DNA of 64,000 nt from Usitatibacter rugosus (GTDB taxonomy: Bacteria > Pseudomonadota > Gammaproteobacteria > Burkholderiales > Usitatibacteraceae), in assembly GCF_013003965.1 (NCBI RefSeq), contig NZ_CP053069.1, positions 3,689,419 through 3,753,418 on the forward strand. The letters are read 5' to 3'. Position 1 is the first letter of the stretch, and each line of letters begins with the position of its first letter. The notes under the pieces were generated by a model that was given only the letters and a program-made list of their open reading frames with translations, ran no database searches and had not been told where the DNA came from. A program made the translations under genes and the position numbers. Positions 1-7,629 of this stretch are shown here, piece after piece.

Positions 1-567
1 AATCCCACCAATCCGCGCGACAAGGCGGTGGAGTGGGAAGCCGACGTGGTGAACGCCTTCCGCAACGCGGGCGCCTCGCTCCCCGAAGTGACGGGCATGC
101 GCGACACGCCCGTGGGCCCGATGCTCTACCTCGCCCGCCCGCTGCAGATCAAGGATCCGGCCTGCCTCGTCTGCCATAGCGTTCCGGCAAACGCTCCCGC
201 CTCGATGATCAAGCTCTACGGCGAGAACAACGGCTTCGGCTGGAAGCACCAGGAGATCATCGGAGCGCAGGTCGTGTCGGTGCCGATGTCGCTGCCGATC
301 AAGAACGCGAACAAGGCCTTCGTCACGTTCATCGGCTCGCTGGCGGCGATCTTCGTGGTGACCTTCATCGTGCTGAACGTCATGCTCTCGGTGATGATCA
401 TCCGGCCGATCTCGCGCATGAGCGCGGCCGCGGACCAGGTGTCGACCGGGGACTTCGACGTGCCCGAGTTCAAGACCAAGGGCCGGGACGAGATCCACGC
501 GCTGGGGACCTCCTTCAACCGGATGCGCCGCAGCCTGCAAAAGGCCCTCAAGCTGATCGAGCGGTAA
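1..567 (+). CDS. DUF3365 (Tll0287-like) haem-binding sensor with HAMP domain, 5' truncated
   Basis: The reading frame is open from the first base, so the N-terminus lies outside the window. The visible 188 residues begin inside a DUF3365/Tll0287-like periplasmic domain (NPTNPRDKAVEWEAD is typical) and carry a CxxCH haem c motif at visible residues 55-59. One transmembrane helix follows at about 107-132, then a HAMP domain, and the protein stops with no kinase, cyclase or methyl-accepting output. Proteins of this type are thought to sense redox state or gas ligands through the haem; that is family knowledge. The Ser/Thr kinase gene starts 12 nt downstream, so the two are probably co-transcribed and the kinase could be the missing output; this is inference. 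Confidence 0.85.
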   Translation, partial: NPTNPRDKAVEWEADVVNAFRNAGASLPEVTGMRDTPVGPMLYLARPLQIKDPACLVCHSVPANAPASMIKLYGENNGFGWKHQEIIGAQVVSVPMSLPIKNANKAFVTFIGSLAAIFVVTFIVLNVMLSVMIIRPISRMSAAADQVSTGDFDVPEFKTKGRDEIHALGTSFNRMRRSLQKALKLIER

Positions 568-579
568 AATCGGGGCTTC

Positions 580-2004
580 ATGGCAGACAACGCCCCGGAG
601 AAGATCGGCAAGTACAAGGTCGTCCGCCCATTGGGCAAGGGCGCGATGGGCATGGTCTACGAGGGCTACGACCCGGTCATCGAGCGCCGGGTCGCCATCA
701 AGACCATCCTTGCCGAATACCTCGAAGCCGCCGAGATGGAGGAGGCCGTCGCGCGCTTCAAGCGCGAGGCCCAGGCCGGCGGCCGCCTCATGCACCCCGG
801 CATCATCGGCGTCTACGAGTACGGCGACGAAGGCGGCATGGCCTACATCGTCATGGAGTACTGCGACGGCGAGGAGCTGAAGAACGTCTTCCGCGAGGGC
901 CGGCGCTACGAGCTGATCGACACCTTCGAGATCATGAAGCAGCTGCTCTCGGCGCTCGAGTACTCGCACAAGCAGGGCGTCGTGCACCGCGACATCAAGC
1001 CCGCGAACCTCATGATCCTGCCGGGCCCGAAGGTGAAGATCATGGACTTCGGGATCGCGAGGCTGGAGTCGTCCTCGCTCACGCAGGTGGGCACCGTCGT
1101 CGGCACCCCCACGCACATGGCGCCCGAGCAGCTGATGGGCATCCAGGCCGACGGCCGCGCCGACCTCTGGTCCGCGGGCGTGATCCTCTACGAGATGCTC
1201 ACCGCCGTGAATCCCTTCCTCGCCGAGACGCCGGCCACCGTGATGCACCGCGTGCTGCAGGTGACGCCCGAGCCGCCGTCGAGCGTGAATCCCGCGTTGC
1301 CGCCGGGCTTCGACGGCGTGATCGCGCGCGCCCTCGCCAAGAAGCCCGCGGACCGCTTCGCCAGCGCCCGCGATTTCCAGCTGGCGCTCCTGCAGGCGCT
1401 GCAGGGGAAGGCCGTGGCCGGCACCTCTTCCGTCGAGCGCACGCTGCCGCCGGGCGCCGCCGCGCGCGCCGAGTCCACGCGCATCTCGATGCGCGCGCCC
1501 GCCGAACGCCGGCCGCTCGTCGTCGATCCCTCGATCTTGGCCGAGCTCGAGCGCTCGCTCTCGCGCCACATCGGCCCGCTCGCCAAGGTGCTCGTGAAGC
1601 AGGGCCAGGGCGAGGCGAAGGACATGGACGAGCTCCTCGAGCTGCTCGCGGCCAACATTCCCCGGGAAGAGCGCGGCGAGTTCCTCGCCAAGGCCGCGAC
1701 GATCCGCAAGAAGGCCGTGGCGGCGGCCGAGGCGCCGGCACCCGCGCCGGCCGCTCCCGCACCGTCGCCCGCCGTGGACGCGACGCAGTCCGCCAAGGCG
1801 CAGAAGACGCGCATCAACTTCACGCCCGAGGCGGTGGCCACGGCCGAGAAGCGCCTCGCGAGCTACGTCGGCCCGCTCGCCAAGATCCTCATCAAGGACG
1901 CCGTCAACAAGTCGGCGACCCTGAAGGAGCTCTACCTCTCCCTCGCCTCGCACATCGACGACGAGGACGAGCGCAAGGCCTTCCTCAAGTCCGTCGACCT
2001 ATGA
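580..2004 (+). CDS. Serine/threonine protein kinase with duplicated C-terminal helical module
   Basis: This 474-residue cytoplasmic kinase has a complete Hanks-type domain: glycine loop at 19-24, catalytic Lys41, HRDIKPAN with Asp138, DFG at 156-158 and APE at 181-183, so it should be active. It has no transmembrane helix. The C-terminal third contains two copies of a roughly 55-residue helical module (about 316-375 and 414-470), each with the signature GPLAK(V/I)L(V/I)K, separated by an Ala/Pro-rich linker. I do not know the role of this module; protein interaction is likely. The stop codon overlaps the start of the proteasome-like gene (ATGA), indicating translational coupling. The substrate is unknown; the overlapping downstream proteins and the upstream haem sensor are the obvious candidates for partners. 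Confidence 0.93.
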   Translation: MADNAPEKIGKYKVVRPLGKGAMGMVYEGYDPVIERRVAIKTILAEYLEAAEMEEAVARFKREAQAGGRLMHPGIIGVYEYGDEGGMAYIVMEYCDGEELKNVFREGRRYELIDTFEIMKQLLSALEYSHKQGVVHRDIKPANLMILPGPKVKIMDFGIARLESSSLTQVGTVVGTPTHMAPEQLMGIQADGRADLWSAGVILYEMLTAVNPFLAETPATVMHRVLQVTPEPPSSVNPALPPGFDGVIARALAKKPADRFASARDFQLALLQALQGKAVAGTSSVERTLPPGAAARAESTRISMRAPAERRPLVVDPSILAELERSLSRHIGPLAKVLVKQGQGEAKDMDELLELLAANIPREERGEFLAKAATIRKKAVAAAEAPAPAPAAPAPSPAVDATQSAKAQKTRINFTPEAVATAEKRLASYVGPLAKILIKDAVNKSATLKELYLSLASHIDDEDERKAFLKSVDL

Positions 2005-2573
2005 CCACCATCGTCGTCGTCCGCAAGGGCGACACCGCCGTGATCGCCGCCGATTCGCTCACCACGTTCGGCTCCACGCGCCTCGCGCCCGCCTACGACC
2101 GCCATCCGCAGAAGATCGTGGCGTACAAGGACTCGTTCATCGGCATCGCCGGGAGTGCCGCGCACCAGCTCGTGATGGAGAACCTGCTCGCGCGCGCGCC
2201 GGAGCTGGACTTCCACGGCAAGTCCGCGATCTACGAATCGTTCCGCAAGCTCCACCCGATGCTGAAGGACGAGGCGTTCCTGAACCCGAAGGAAGAGGAC
2301 GACGATCCCTACGAGTCCTCGCAGATGACGGTGATGATCGCCAACCCCGCCGGCATCTTCGCGGTGTACTCGATGCGCGAGGTGTTCGAGTTCGACCGCT
2401 TCTGGGCGATCGGCTCGGGCCGCGACTTTGCACTCGGCGCCATGTACACGGTGTACGCGAAGGGCAAGTCCGCCGGAGCGATCGCCGAGACCGGGGTGCA
2501 GGCCGGCGCGGAGTTCGACACCGGCACGTCCCTCCCCCTCGCCCTGCACGAGGTGCGGCTCGCGAATCCGTGA
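2001..2573 (+). CDS. Proteasome-type Ntn-hydrolase, betaproteobacterial proteasome homologue (BPH) type
   Basis: The 190-residue protein starts Met-Thr-Thr, so removal of Met exposes a catalytic N-terminal threonine without a propeptide, as in HslV. Mature Asp17 (AADSLTT) matches the active-site aspartate, and a lysine in PQKI (mature residue 37) is the likely equivalent of Lys33. The C-terminal half has a GSGRDFALGAM segment like the HslV/proteasome GSG helix. Length and sequence style fit BPH, a self-assembling proteasome relative known from Thiobacillus and Cupriavidus, better than Anbu (about 240 residues) or HslV (no HslU gene nearby). It overlaps the kinase by ATGA and hsp15 by GTGA, so three quality-control proteins are translated together. 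The unfoldase partner, if any, is not in the window. Confidence 0.85.
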   Translation: MTTIVVVRKGDTAVIAADSLTTFGSTRLAPAYDRHPQKIVAYKDSFIGIAGSAAHQLVMENLLARAPELDFHGKSAIYESFRKLHPMLKDEAFLNPKEEDDDPYESSQMTVMIANPAGIFAVYSMREVFEFDRFWAIGSGRDFALGAMYTVYAKGKSAGAIAETGVQAGAEFDTGTSLPLALHEVRLANP

Positions 2574-2947
2574 CGCGGCTCGACAAGTTCCTCTGGGCAG
2601 CGCGCTTCTTCAAGACACGAGCCCTCTCGGTGGCCGCGATCGAGGCCGGACGCGTGAGCGTGAACGGTGAACGCGCGAAGCCCGCGAAGGCCGTCAAGCC
2701 CGGTGATGCCCTCCTGATCCGTCGTCCGCCGTTCGAGCAGGCCGTGATCGTGCGCGCCCTTTCGGAGCAGCGCGGCTCCGCGGCGATCGCCGCGACGCTC
2801 TACGAGGAGACGGCCGAGAGCAAGGCGCGACGTGAGGCTCTGGTGGCCGAGCTGCGAGCCGCGCCCGCGCCCGTGTTCACCGGCCGGCCGACGAAGAAAT
2901 CGCGCCGCGACTACGAGAAGTGGCTCCACGGCCAGGACGACGAATGA
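2570..2947 (+). CDS. hslR: Hsp15-like S4-domain RNA-binding heat-shock protein
   Basis: The 125-residue protein begins with the S4 fold (RLDKFLWAARFFKTR, then VSVNGERAKPAKAVKPGDAL at about residues 28-47) and ends in a basic, charged tail containing RPTKKSRRDYEKW, as in E. coli Hsp15. Hsp15 binds stalled 50S subunits carrying nascent chain-tRNA and helps recycle them. GTG is the start codon and its last two bases lie in the TGA of the proteasome-like gene (GTGA overlap). The position between a proteasome homologue and a membrane protein, downstream of a kinase, suggests a proteostasis operon. The family call is secure; regulation by the kinase is inference. Confidence 0.93.
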   Translation: MTRLDKFLWAARFFKTRALSVAAIEAGRVSVNGERAKPAKAVKPGDALLIRRPPFEQAVIVRALSEQRGSAAIAATLYEETAESKARREALVAELRAAPAPVFTGRPTKKSRRDYEKWLHGQDDE

Positions 2948-3390
2948 TCGACGCGTTCACCTTGTCCCACTACACGGCCGTGGTCGCGATCCACACGCTC
3001 GGCTTCGTCGTGCTGGTGGGCGCGATCGTGGTCTTCGACCTTCGCGTGCTGGGCTTCTCGCGCGCGGTGCCGCTGCGCGCCCTGTCGCGCCTCACGCTTC
3101 CGTGGTGCTTCACCGCGCTGCTGGCGATCCTTCCCACGGGCTTGCTGATGCTCTCGGCGCACGCCGACGAGCTTCTCGCCAGCCGCGCTTTCCAGCTCAA
3201 GCTGGGCTTGATCCTCGCCGCGGGCATGAATGCCGCCTTCTTCCGCACCGGCCCGTGGGCCACGGTGCCGGCGTGGGACACGGGGGTCACCGCGCCGCTT
3301 ACGGCTCGCGCCTCGGCAGCGCTTTCGATCGTGCTGTGGGCGGGCGTGCTTTCCTGCGGGCAGCTCGTGAGCGCGATCATTCGACCCTGA
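2944..3390 (+). CDS. Small integral membrane protein, four predicted helices
   Basis: The chosen ATG overlaps the hslR stop (ATGA) and gives 148 residues. Four hydrophobic helices are visible, the first two around HTLGFVVLVGAIVVFDLRVLG and PWCFTALLAILPTGLLML. The early His before the first helix and the following FDLRVLG resemble the DUF6644-like membrane family, which I name only tentatively. No catalytic motif is recognised. It is the last gene of the kinase-BPH-Hsp15 run and its 3' end overlaps the convergent phosphatase gene by 14 nt. A second DUF2214-type membrane protein with a similar HFTAIFFLVGFL opening lies at 51207-51659, so the genome has more than one such protein. Confidence 0.8.
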   Translation: MIDAFTLSHYTAVVAIHTLGFVVLVGAIVVFDLRVLGFSRAVPLRALSRLTLPWCFTALLAILPTGLLMLSAHADELLASRAFQLKLGLILAAGMNAAFFRTGPWATVPAWDTGVTAPLTARASAALSIVLWAGVLSCGQLVSAIIRP

Positions 3391-3955
3391 GCGTTCCCAC
3401 GACCCGCAGGCCGCAGCAGCCGTCGGGACGCACGACCACCAGCGCGCCCGTCGCCACCGAGAGCTTCGTGAGCGCCGCGATGTTCACGTTGTGCGTGACC
3501 ATCACGACGTTGCCTTTCGGCTTCGCGATCGAATAGCCCAGGATGCGCTTCTTCACCGTCTCGGTCGCCGCGCCCTCGAGGTGCGGCGTATCGAACGTGG
3601 AGCCGAGCGGCGACCAGTCCTCGGCCTTGCCGAAGGCGAGTTGCGCCGTCTCGCGGCAACGGCACCACGGGCTCGTGTAGACGCGCGCGATGGGCACGCG
3701 CTCGGCACGGATGCGCTCGCCGATGCGCTTCGCTTCCGCACGCCCCGAATCGGAGAGGTTGCGCTGCGTCGCGCAGTCCTCGAGCGTGTAGCCGGCCGGA
3801 TCGCCGAGCCCCGAGGTCGTGCTCGCGTGGCGGACGAGGATCACCGAGCCCCCGCGGCGAAGCGTCGTCCAGAGCGACTCGGCGGTGATTTCGGCGCGGG
3901 CCGGGAGGAGCCACGCGGATCCGGCGACCAGCAGCGCGCGGCGCCGCGCATCCAT
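3377..3955 (-). CDS. Histidine phosphatase superfamily protein, exported
   Basis: The 192-residue product starts MDARRRALLVAGSAWLLPARA, a probable signal peptide, and then has the phosphoglycerate-mutase-like signature LVRHAST (the RHG-type motif) and a second histidine in MVTHNVN. These are the phosphorylated and acid/base histidine regions of the branch. The short length and export signal suggest a periplasmic phosphatase rather than a glycolytic mutase; the substrate cannot be predicted. The start is only 2 nt after the stop of the upstream CinA-like gene on the same strand, so they are in one operon. Its 3' end overlaps the convergent membrane-protein gene. Confidence 0.88.
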   Translation of the reverse strand: MDARRRALLVAGSAWLLPARAEITAESLWTTLRRGGSVILVRHASTTSGLGDPAGYTLEDCATQRNLSDSGRAEAKRIGERIRAERVPIARVYTSPWCRCRETAQLAFGKAEDWSPLGSTFDTPHLEGAATETVKKRILGYSIAKPKGNVVMVTHNVNIAALTKLSVATGALVVVRPDGCCGLRVVGTLRVE

Positions 3956-3957
3956 GG

Positions 3958-4707
3958 CTAGCGCGGAGCCAGCTCTTCGAACGCGTAGCCGAGCTTCGCG
4001 ACTTCCGTGCGCACGTAGGCCATGGCGTCGGGAACGCGCTTCGGGTCGCCGCGCACCGAGAGCTCCACCCGATAGCCGCCTTCGATGTTCTGCGGCAGGC
4101 TCGCGAGCTTGAGGTCCGGATAGTCGCGCACGACGGCGTTCATGATGTCGATGAGGAACGACTCGCCCACGCGCACCGCGATCGCATGCTCGACGGGGCG
4201 GACTTCGCGATGCAGGTGCTTGTACCGCGTGTCCAGCGCCCACGCCACCATCGGGTGTGCCATCTCGGGAAAGCCGGGCACGAAGTAGTGATGGTTCACG
4301 CAGAAGCCGGGAATGCGGTTGTACGGGTTCGGCACGATCGACGAGCCCTCGGGGAACTCGATCATCTTCAGGCGCCGCTCGGTGATCTCCTCCGGCTTGA
4401 AGCGCGCCTCGAGCTCCTTCAGCCCCTCGGGATGGACCGCGAGGCCGACGCCCAGCGCCGCCGCCGCGCACTGGCGCGTGTGGTCGTCGGGCGTGGCGCC
4501 GATGCCGCCGAAGGAGAACACGATGTCGCTCGTGGCGAACGTGCGCTGCAGCGTCGCGGTGATGCGCGCGGGATCGTCGCCCACGTACTCGGCCCACGCG
4601 AGCTCGAGGTTGCGGGCTCCGAGGAGCTCGATCACCTTGGCGAGGTGCTTGTCCTGGCGCTTCCCCGAGAGCAGCTCGTCGCCGATGATGAGCGCGCCGA
4701 AGGCCAA
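3958..4707 (-). CDS. CinA N-terminal/molybdopterin-binding (MoCF) domain protein, stand-alone
   Basis: The 249-residue protein matches the CinA N-terminal domain: ALIIGDELLSGKRQD at the start and FSFGGIGATPDDHTRQ near residue 70, the nucleotide/phosphate-binding loop of the MoaB/Mog fold. The nicotinamide-nucleotide amidase (C-terminal CinA) domain is absent, so this is the short form often annotated competence/damage-inducible protein A. The frame upstream is closed by a stop, and no ATG or GTG is available before the conserved N-terminus, so TTG at 4707 is the only plausible start. It follows the PEBP gene by 1 nt. Involvement in competence is doubtful; pyrophosphatase activity on ADP-ribose-like nucleotides is known for relatives. 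Confidence 0.88.
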   Translation of the reverse strand: MAFGALIIGDELLSGKRQDKHLAKVIELLGARNLELAWAEYVGDDPARITATLQRTFATSDIVFSFGGIGATPDDHTRQCAAAALGVGLAVHPEGLKELEARFKPEEITERRLKMIEFPEGSSIVPNPYNRIPGFCVNHHYFVPGFPEMAHPMVAWALDTRYKHLHREVRPVEHAIAVRVGESFLIDIMNAVVRDYPDLKLASLPQNIEGGYRVELSVRGDPKRVPDAMAYVRTEVAKLGYAFEELAPR

Positions 4708-4708
4708 G

Positions 4709-5338
4709 CTAGAACTTCACTTTCGGATTGAGCGCGTAGGTGCCGGTGATCGAAGCCTTGGCCAGCACGTGGCCCTCCATCGCCTGGCGCGCATCCGCTC
4801 CGGCGAACGCGCCGTCCACGGCCAGGCGCTCCACGTCGAGGGCGAACACCGTGAACACGTAGTGGTGGACGATCTCGTCGTTCCACGGCGGGCACGGCCC
4901 GTCGTAGCCGAAGTACTGGCCGGCCATGGCCGGATCGCTCGCGAACCAGCCGGTGTAGTCGTTCAATCCCTGGCGGGCGCCGCGCGGCGCGGCCGGCCCG
5001 GGCTTGCCCGCGGCGACGATGGACGACGAGAACTCGCCCTCGCCGATCGACGCGACGGACGCCGGCAGGTCGACCAGCACCCAATGGAAGAAGTCCACGC
5101 GCGGCAGCGATGCGGGGACCGTCCTTCCTTCCTGGTTCACGTCCGTGCCGACGCTCGGCACATCGGGATCGTGGCAGATCACGGCGAAGCTCTTCGTGCC
5201 CGCGGGCACGTCGCTCCACGCGAGCGGCGGATTGCGGTTCTCCGACATGCGCACGTGCGCCGTCGGATCGGGCGCGCAGAACGCGAACTTGGCGGGGATC
5301 GCGCCGCCGTCGACGAATCCGGCGAGATGGACTTTCAC
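4709..5338 (-). CDS. YbhB/YbcL family Raf kinase inhibitor-like (PEBP) protein
   Basis: This 209-residue protein carries the bacterial phosphatidylethanolamine-binding fold: a CHDPDVPS ligand-pocket motif, FFHWVLVDLP, and YFGYDGPCPPWNDEIVHHYV followed by FTVFALD. These loops form the anion-binding pocket in YbhB/YbcL. No signal peptide is seen, so it is probably cytoplasmic. The GTG start overlaps the TGA of the FKBP gene (GTGA), indicating coupled translation. The physiological role of bacterial members is poorly known, and none can be inferred beyond the shared operon with an FKBP isomerase. Confidence 0.92.
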   Translation of the reverse strand: MKVHLAGFVDGGAIPAKFAFCAPDPTAHVRMSENRNPPLAWSDVPAGTKSFAVICHDPDVPSVGTDVNQEGRTVPASLPRVDFFHWVLVDLPASVASIGEGEFSSSIVAAGKPGPAAPRGARQGLNDYTGWFASDPAMAGQYFGYDGPCPPWNDEIVHHYVFTVFALDVERLAVDGAFAGADARQAMEGHVLAKASITGTYALNPKVKF

Positions 5339-5853
5339 TTGGGAGCCGCCGGTGCGGGAGCGGGCGCCTTCGGTGCGGCGTCGGGCTGCGGGTAGTAGAC
5401 GATCTGGATCGTCTCGACCTCGAAGACCAGCGTGGCGTTCGGCGGGATCTTGCCGTCGGGCGTGCCCTTCTCGCCGTAGCCCTTGTCGGGCGGGATCACC
5501 AGCAGGCGCTTGGCGCCCTTCTCCTTCATGCCGATGATGCCCTCGTCCCACCCCGGGATCACCTTGCCCACGCTGATCATGAAGCCGAACGGCGTCGCGC
5601 GCCCCTCGGAGGAATCGAACTTGGCGCCCTTCAAGTCCTTGGCGCAGCCGTCGTAGAGCCAGCCGGTGTAGCTCACGAGGATGGCGCTCTTGGGAATGAC
5701 GGAGCGATCGCCCGTGCCGGGGGCGAGGTCCTTCTTCACCAGCTCCTTCGGGGGCGGCACGCAGCCCGTCTTCGCATCGGCGGCCTTGGGGGCCTGCGCA
5801 TTCGCGCAGGCCGCGGTGAAGGCCATCGCGGCCACGGCAATCAGTTGCTTCAC
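5335..5853 (-). CDS. FKBP-type peptidyl-prolyl cis-trans isomerase, exported
   Basis: The 172-residue protein has a signal sequence (KQLIAVAAMAFTAACANAQA) and an FKBP domain with VSYTGWLYDG, FMISVGKVIPGWDEGIIGMK and a terminal VFEVETIQI strand. Its tail is Pro/Ala-rich. The GTG start is preferred over an ATG 18 nt upstream because GAGGAG lies 5 nt before the GTG. The domain catalyses prolyl isomerisation and acts in the periplasm. The insertion around FDSSEGRATPFGF is typical of FkpA/SlyD-unrelated single-domain FKBPs of proteobacteria. It is translationally coupled to the PEBP gene and lies 31 nt from the ggt gene upstream. Confidence 0.92.
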   Translation of the reverse strand: MKQLIAVAAMAFTAACANAQAPKAADAKTGCVPPPKELVKKDLAPGTGDRSVIPKSAILVSYTGWLYDGCAKDLKGAKFDSSEGRATPFGFMISVGKVIPGWDEGIIGMKEKGAKRLLVIPPDKGYGEKGTPDGKIPPNATLVFEVETIQIVYYPQPDAAPKAPAPAPAAPK

Positions 5854-5884
5854 GGAATCTCCTCGGTTCATTCTCGGCGCGCTT

Positions 5885-7621
5885 CTAGTGGCCGCGCGCC
5901 ACGCCTTCGCGCCGCGGATCGGCGCCGCCTTCCCACCCGCCGGGAACCCGGCGAATGCCCTGCAAGCCGCTGGTCATGTCGATCACGCTGACCTCGTGGC
6001 CCATCGTCTTCAGAGCCGCGGCGAGCCCTTCCAGTTCCGTGCCCTTTTCGATCTCCGTCGGGCCGTTGCGGCTGCCGCGGTTGGGAAGGTCGATGGCCTT
6101 CTGCATGTCGAGCTTCCAGTCGTACACGCCCACGATCGCCTTGGCGACGTAGCCGATGATGAGGCTGCCGCCGGGGCTTCCGACCACCATGTCGAGCGCG
6201 CCCGTCTTCGCGTCGAAGACCAGGAACGGCGCCATGGAGCTGCGCGGGCGCTTGCCCGGCGCCACGCTGTTGGCCACGAGCCGGCCATCCTCGACGGGAT
6301 TGAAGTTGAAGTCGGTGAGCTCGTTGTTGAGCAGGAAGCCGCGCACCATCAGCTTGGAGCCGAAGAAGCCCTCGATGGTGGTGGTCATGGACACGGCGTT
6401 GCCGGCCGCATCGACGATGGCGATCTGGCTGGTGCCGGCGACCTCGTCCACCGGATCGTCCGCGAGGGCGACCTTCGTGCCCGGCGGCGTGCCCGCCTCG
6501 GCTCGGCCCATCGATTTCTCCGCGCGCACGAGCTGCGAGCGTTGCGCGATGTATCGGGCATCGACGAGCCCGGTGACCGGCACGTCCACGTAGCGGTCGT
6601 CTCCCACGTAGCGGTTGCGGTCCGCGAACGCGAGGCGCTGCGCTTCCGCGAAGAGGTGCACGGCCTGCGTGGAGTTCGGGCGCGCGGCGGCGATGTCGTG
6701 CTTCTCGAGGACGCCCAGGATCTGCAGCACCGCGATGCCGCCGGACGACGAGGGCGGCATGCCGCACACGCGAAGCGTCCGGTACGGGCCGCAGAGCGGA
6801 TCGACGTCGCGCACGCGGTAGGCGGCGAGATCGTCCGTCGAGAGCGTGCCCGGGTTCGTGGCGTGCCCGCGAACCGCCGCGGCGATGTCGGTGGCCACGT
6901 CGCCCGTGTAGTACGCGTCCGCACCCTTCGCCGCGAGCAGGCGGAGCGTCTTCGCGAGCTCGGGGTTGCGCATCATCGCGCCCCGCGTCTTCGGCTTGCC
7001 GTCCGGATCGAAGAAGTACGCGCGTGCCGCAGGGTTGTCCGTGAGGCCCTTGTCCTTGGTGAGCAGCTCGGCCACGCGCGGCGAAAGCGGGAAGCCGTTC
7101 TCGGCGAGCGCGATCGCCGGCTCGAAGAGCTTGGCCCAGGGGAGCTTGCCGTGGCGCGCATGCGCGACCTCGAGCAGGCGCGGCGTGCCGGGCGTGCCCA
7201 CCGAGCGGCCACCCACCACGGCCTGCTGGAAGGCCATGGGCTTGCCGTCCTTCATGAGGAGCTCGGGGGTGGCGCCTGCCGGAGCGGTCTCCCTCGCATC
7301 GATCGCGCTCACGTGCTTGGTCGCGGCATCGTAGTACAGGAAGAAAGCGCCGCCGCCGAGGCCCGAGGCCTGCGGCTCCACCAGCGTGAGCACGAGCTGC
7401 GTGGCGATCATCGCGTCGACCGCGCTGCCGCCCTGCTCCAGCATCTTCACGCCCGCATCCACCGCGAGCGGGCTCGCCGCGGCGACCATGAACCGCTTGG
7501 CGTGGGCGAGGGTCTTGGGAGTCCAGCCGCTCGGCGGCTCCGGCTGCGAAGGCCGGAGCTGCGCGAGCGATGAAACGGACGCCGCGAGGAGCGCGGCGGC
7601 GAGCAGCGAGCGAACGCGCAT
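5885..7621 (-). CDS. ggt: Gamma-glutamyltransferase, periplasmic
   Basis: The 578-residue precursor has a signal peptide (RSLLAAALLAASVSSLAQ) and the full GGT fold. The autoprocessing nucleophile is Thr397 in GTSQIAIVDAAGNAVSMTTT, followed by the FGSKLMVRGF loop and the oxyanion segment GSPGGSLII. The N-terminal large-subunit signature SPLAVDAGVKMLEQGGSAVDA is also present. After self-cleavage before Thr397 the enzyme hydrolyses or transfers the gamma-glutamyl group of glutathione and related amides in the periplasm. The gene is 8 nt downstream of the aldehyde dehydrogenase gene and probably shares its transcript, so glutamate and gamma-aminobutyrate scavenging may be linked; that link is inference. 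Confidence 0.95.
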   Translation of the reverse strand: MRVRSLLAAALLAASVSSLAQLRPSQPEPPSGWTPKTLAHAKRFMVAAASPLAVDAGVKMLEQGGSAVDAMIATQLVLTLVEPQASGLGGGAFFLYYDAATKHVSAIDARETAPAGATPELLMKDGKPMAFQQAVVGGRSVGTPGTPRLLEVAHARHGKLPWAKLFEPAIALAENGFPLSPRVAELLTKDKGLTDNPAARAYFFDPDGKPKTRGAMMRNPELAKTLRLLAAKGADAYYTGDVATDIAAAVRGHATNPGTLSTDDLAAYRVRDVDPLCGPYRTLRVCGMPPSSSGGIAVLQILGVLEKHDIAAARPNSTQAVHLFAEAQRLAFADRNRYVGDDRYVDVPVTGLVDARYIAQRSQLVRAEKSMGRAEAGTPPGTKVALADDPVDEVAGTSQIAIVDAAGNAVSMTTTIEGFFGSKLMVRGFLLNNELTDFNFNPVEDGRLVANSVAPGKRPRSSMAPFLVFDAKTGALDMVVGSPGGSLIIGYVAKAIVGVYDWKLDMQKAIDLPNRGSRNGPTEIEKGTELEGLAAALKTMGHEVSVIDMTSGLQGIRRVPGGWEGGADPRREGVARGH

Positions 7622-7629
7622 CGGTCCCG

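Noticed and set aside
2001-2573. HslV peptidase of the HslUV system
   Set aside because: No hslU ATPase gene is adjacent and the C-terminal half differs; the BPH type fits size and context better.
3958-4707. Full-length CinA competence protein
   Set aside because: The C-terminal amidase domain is missing and no neighbouring recA or competence gene supports a role in transformation.
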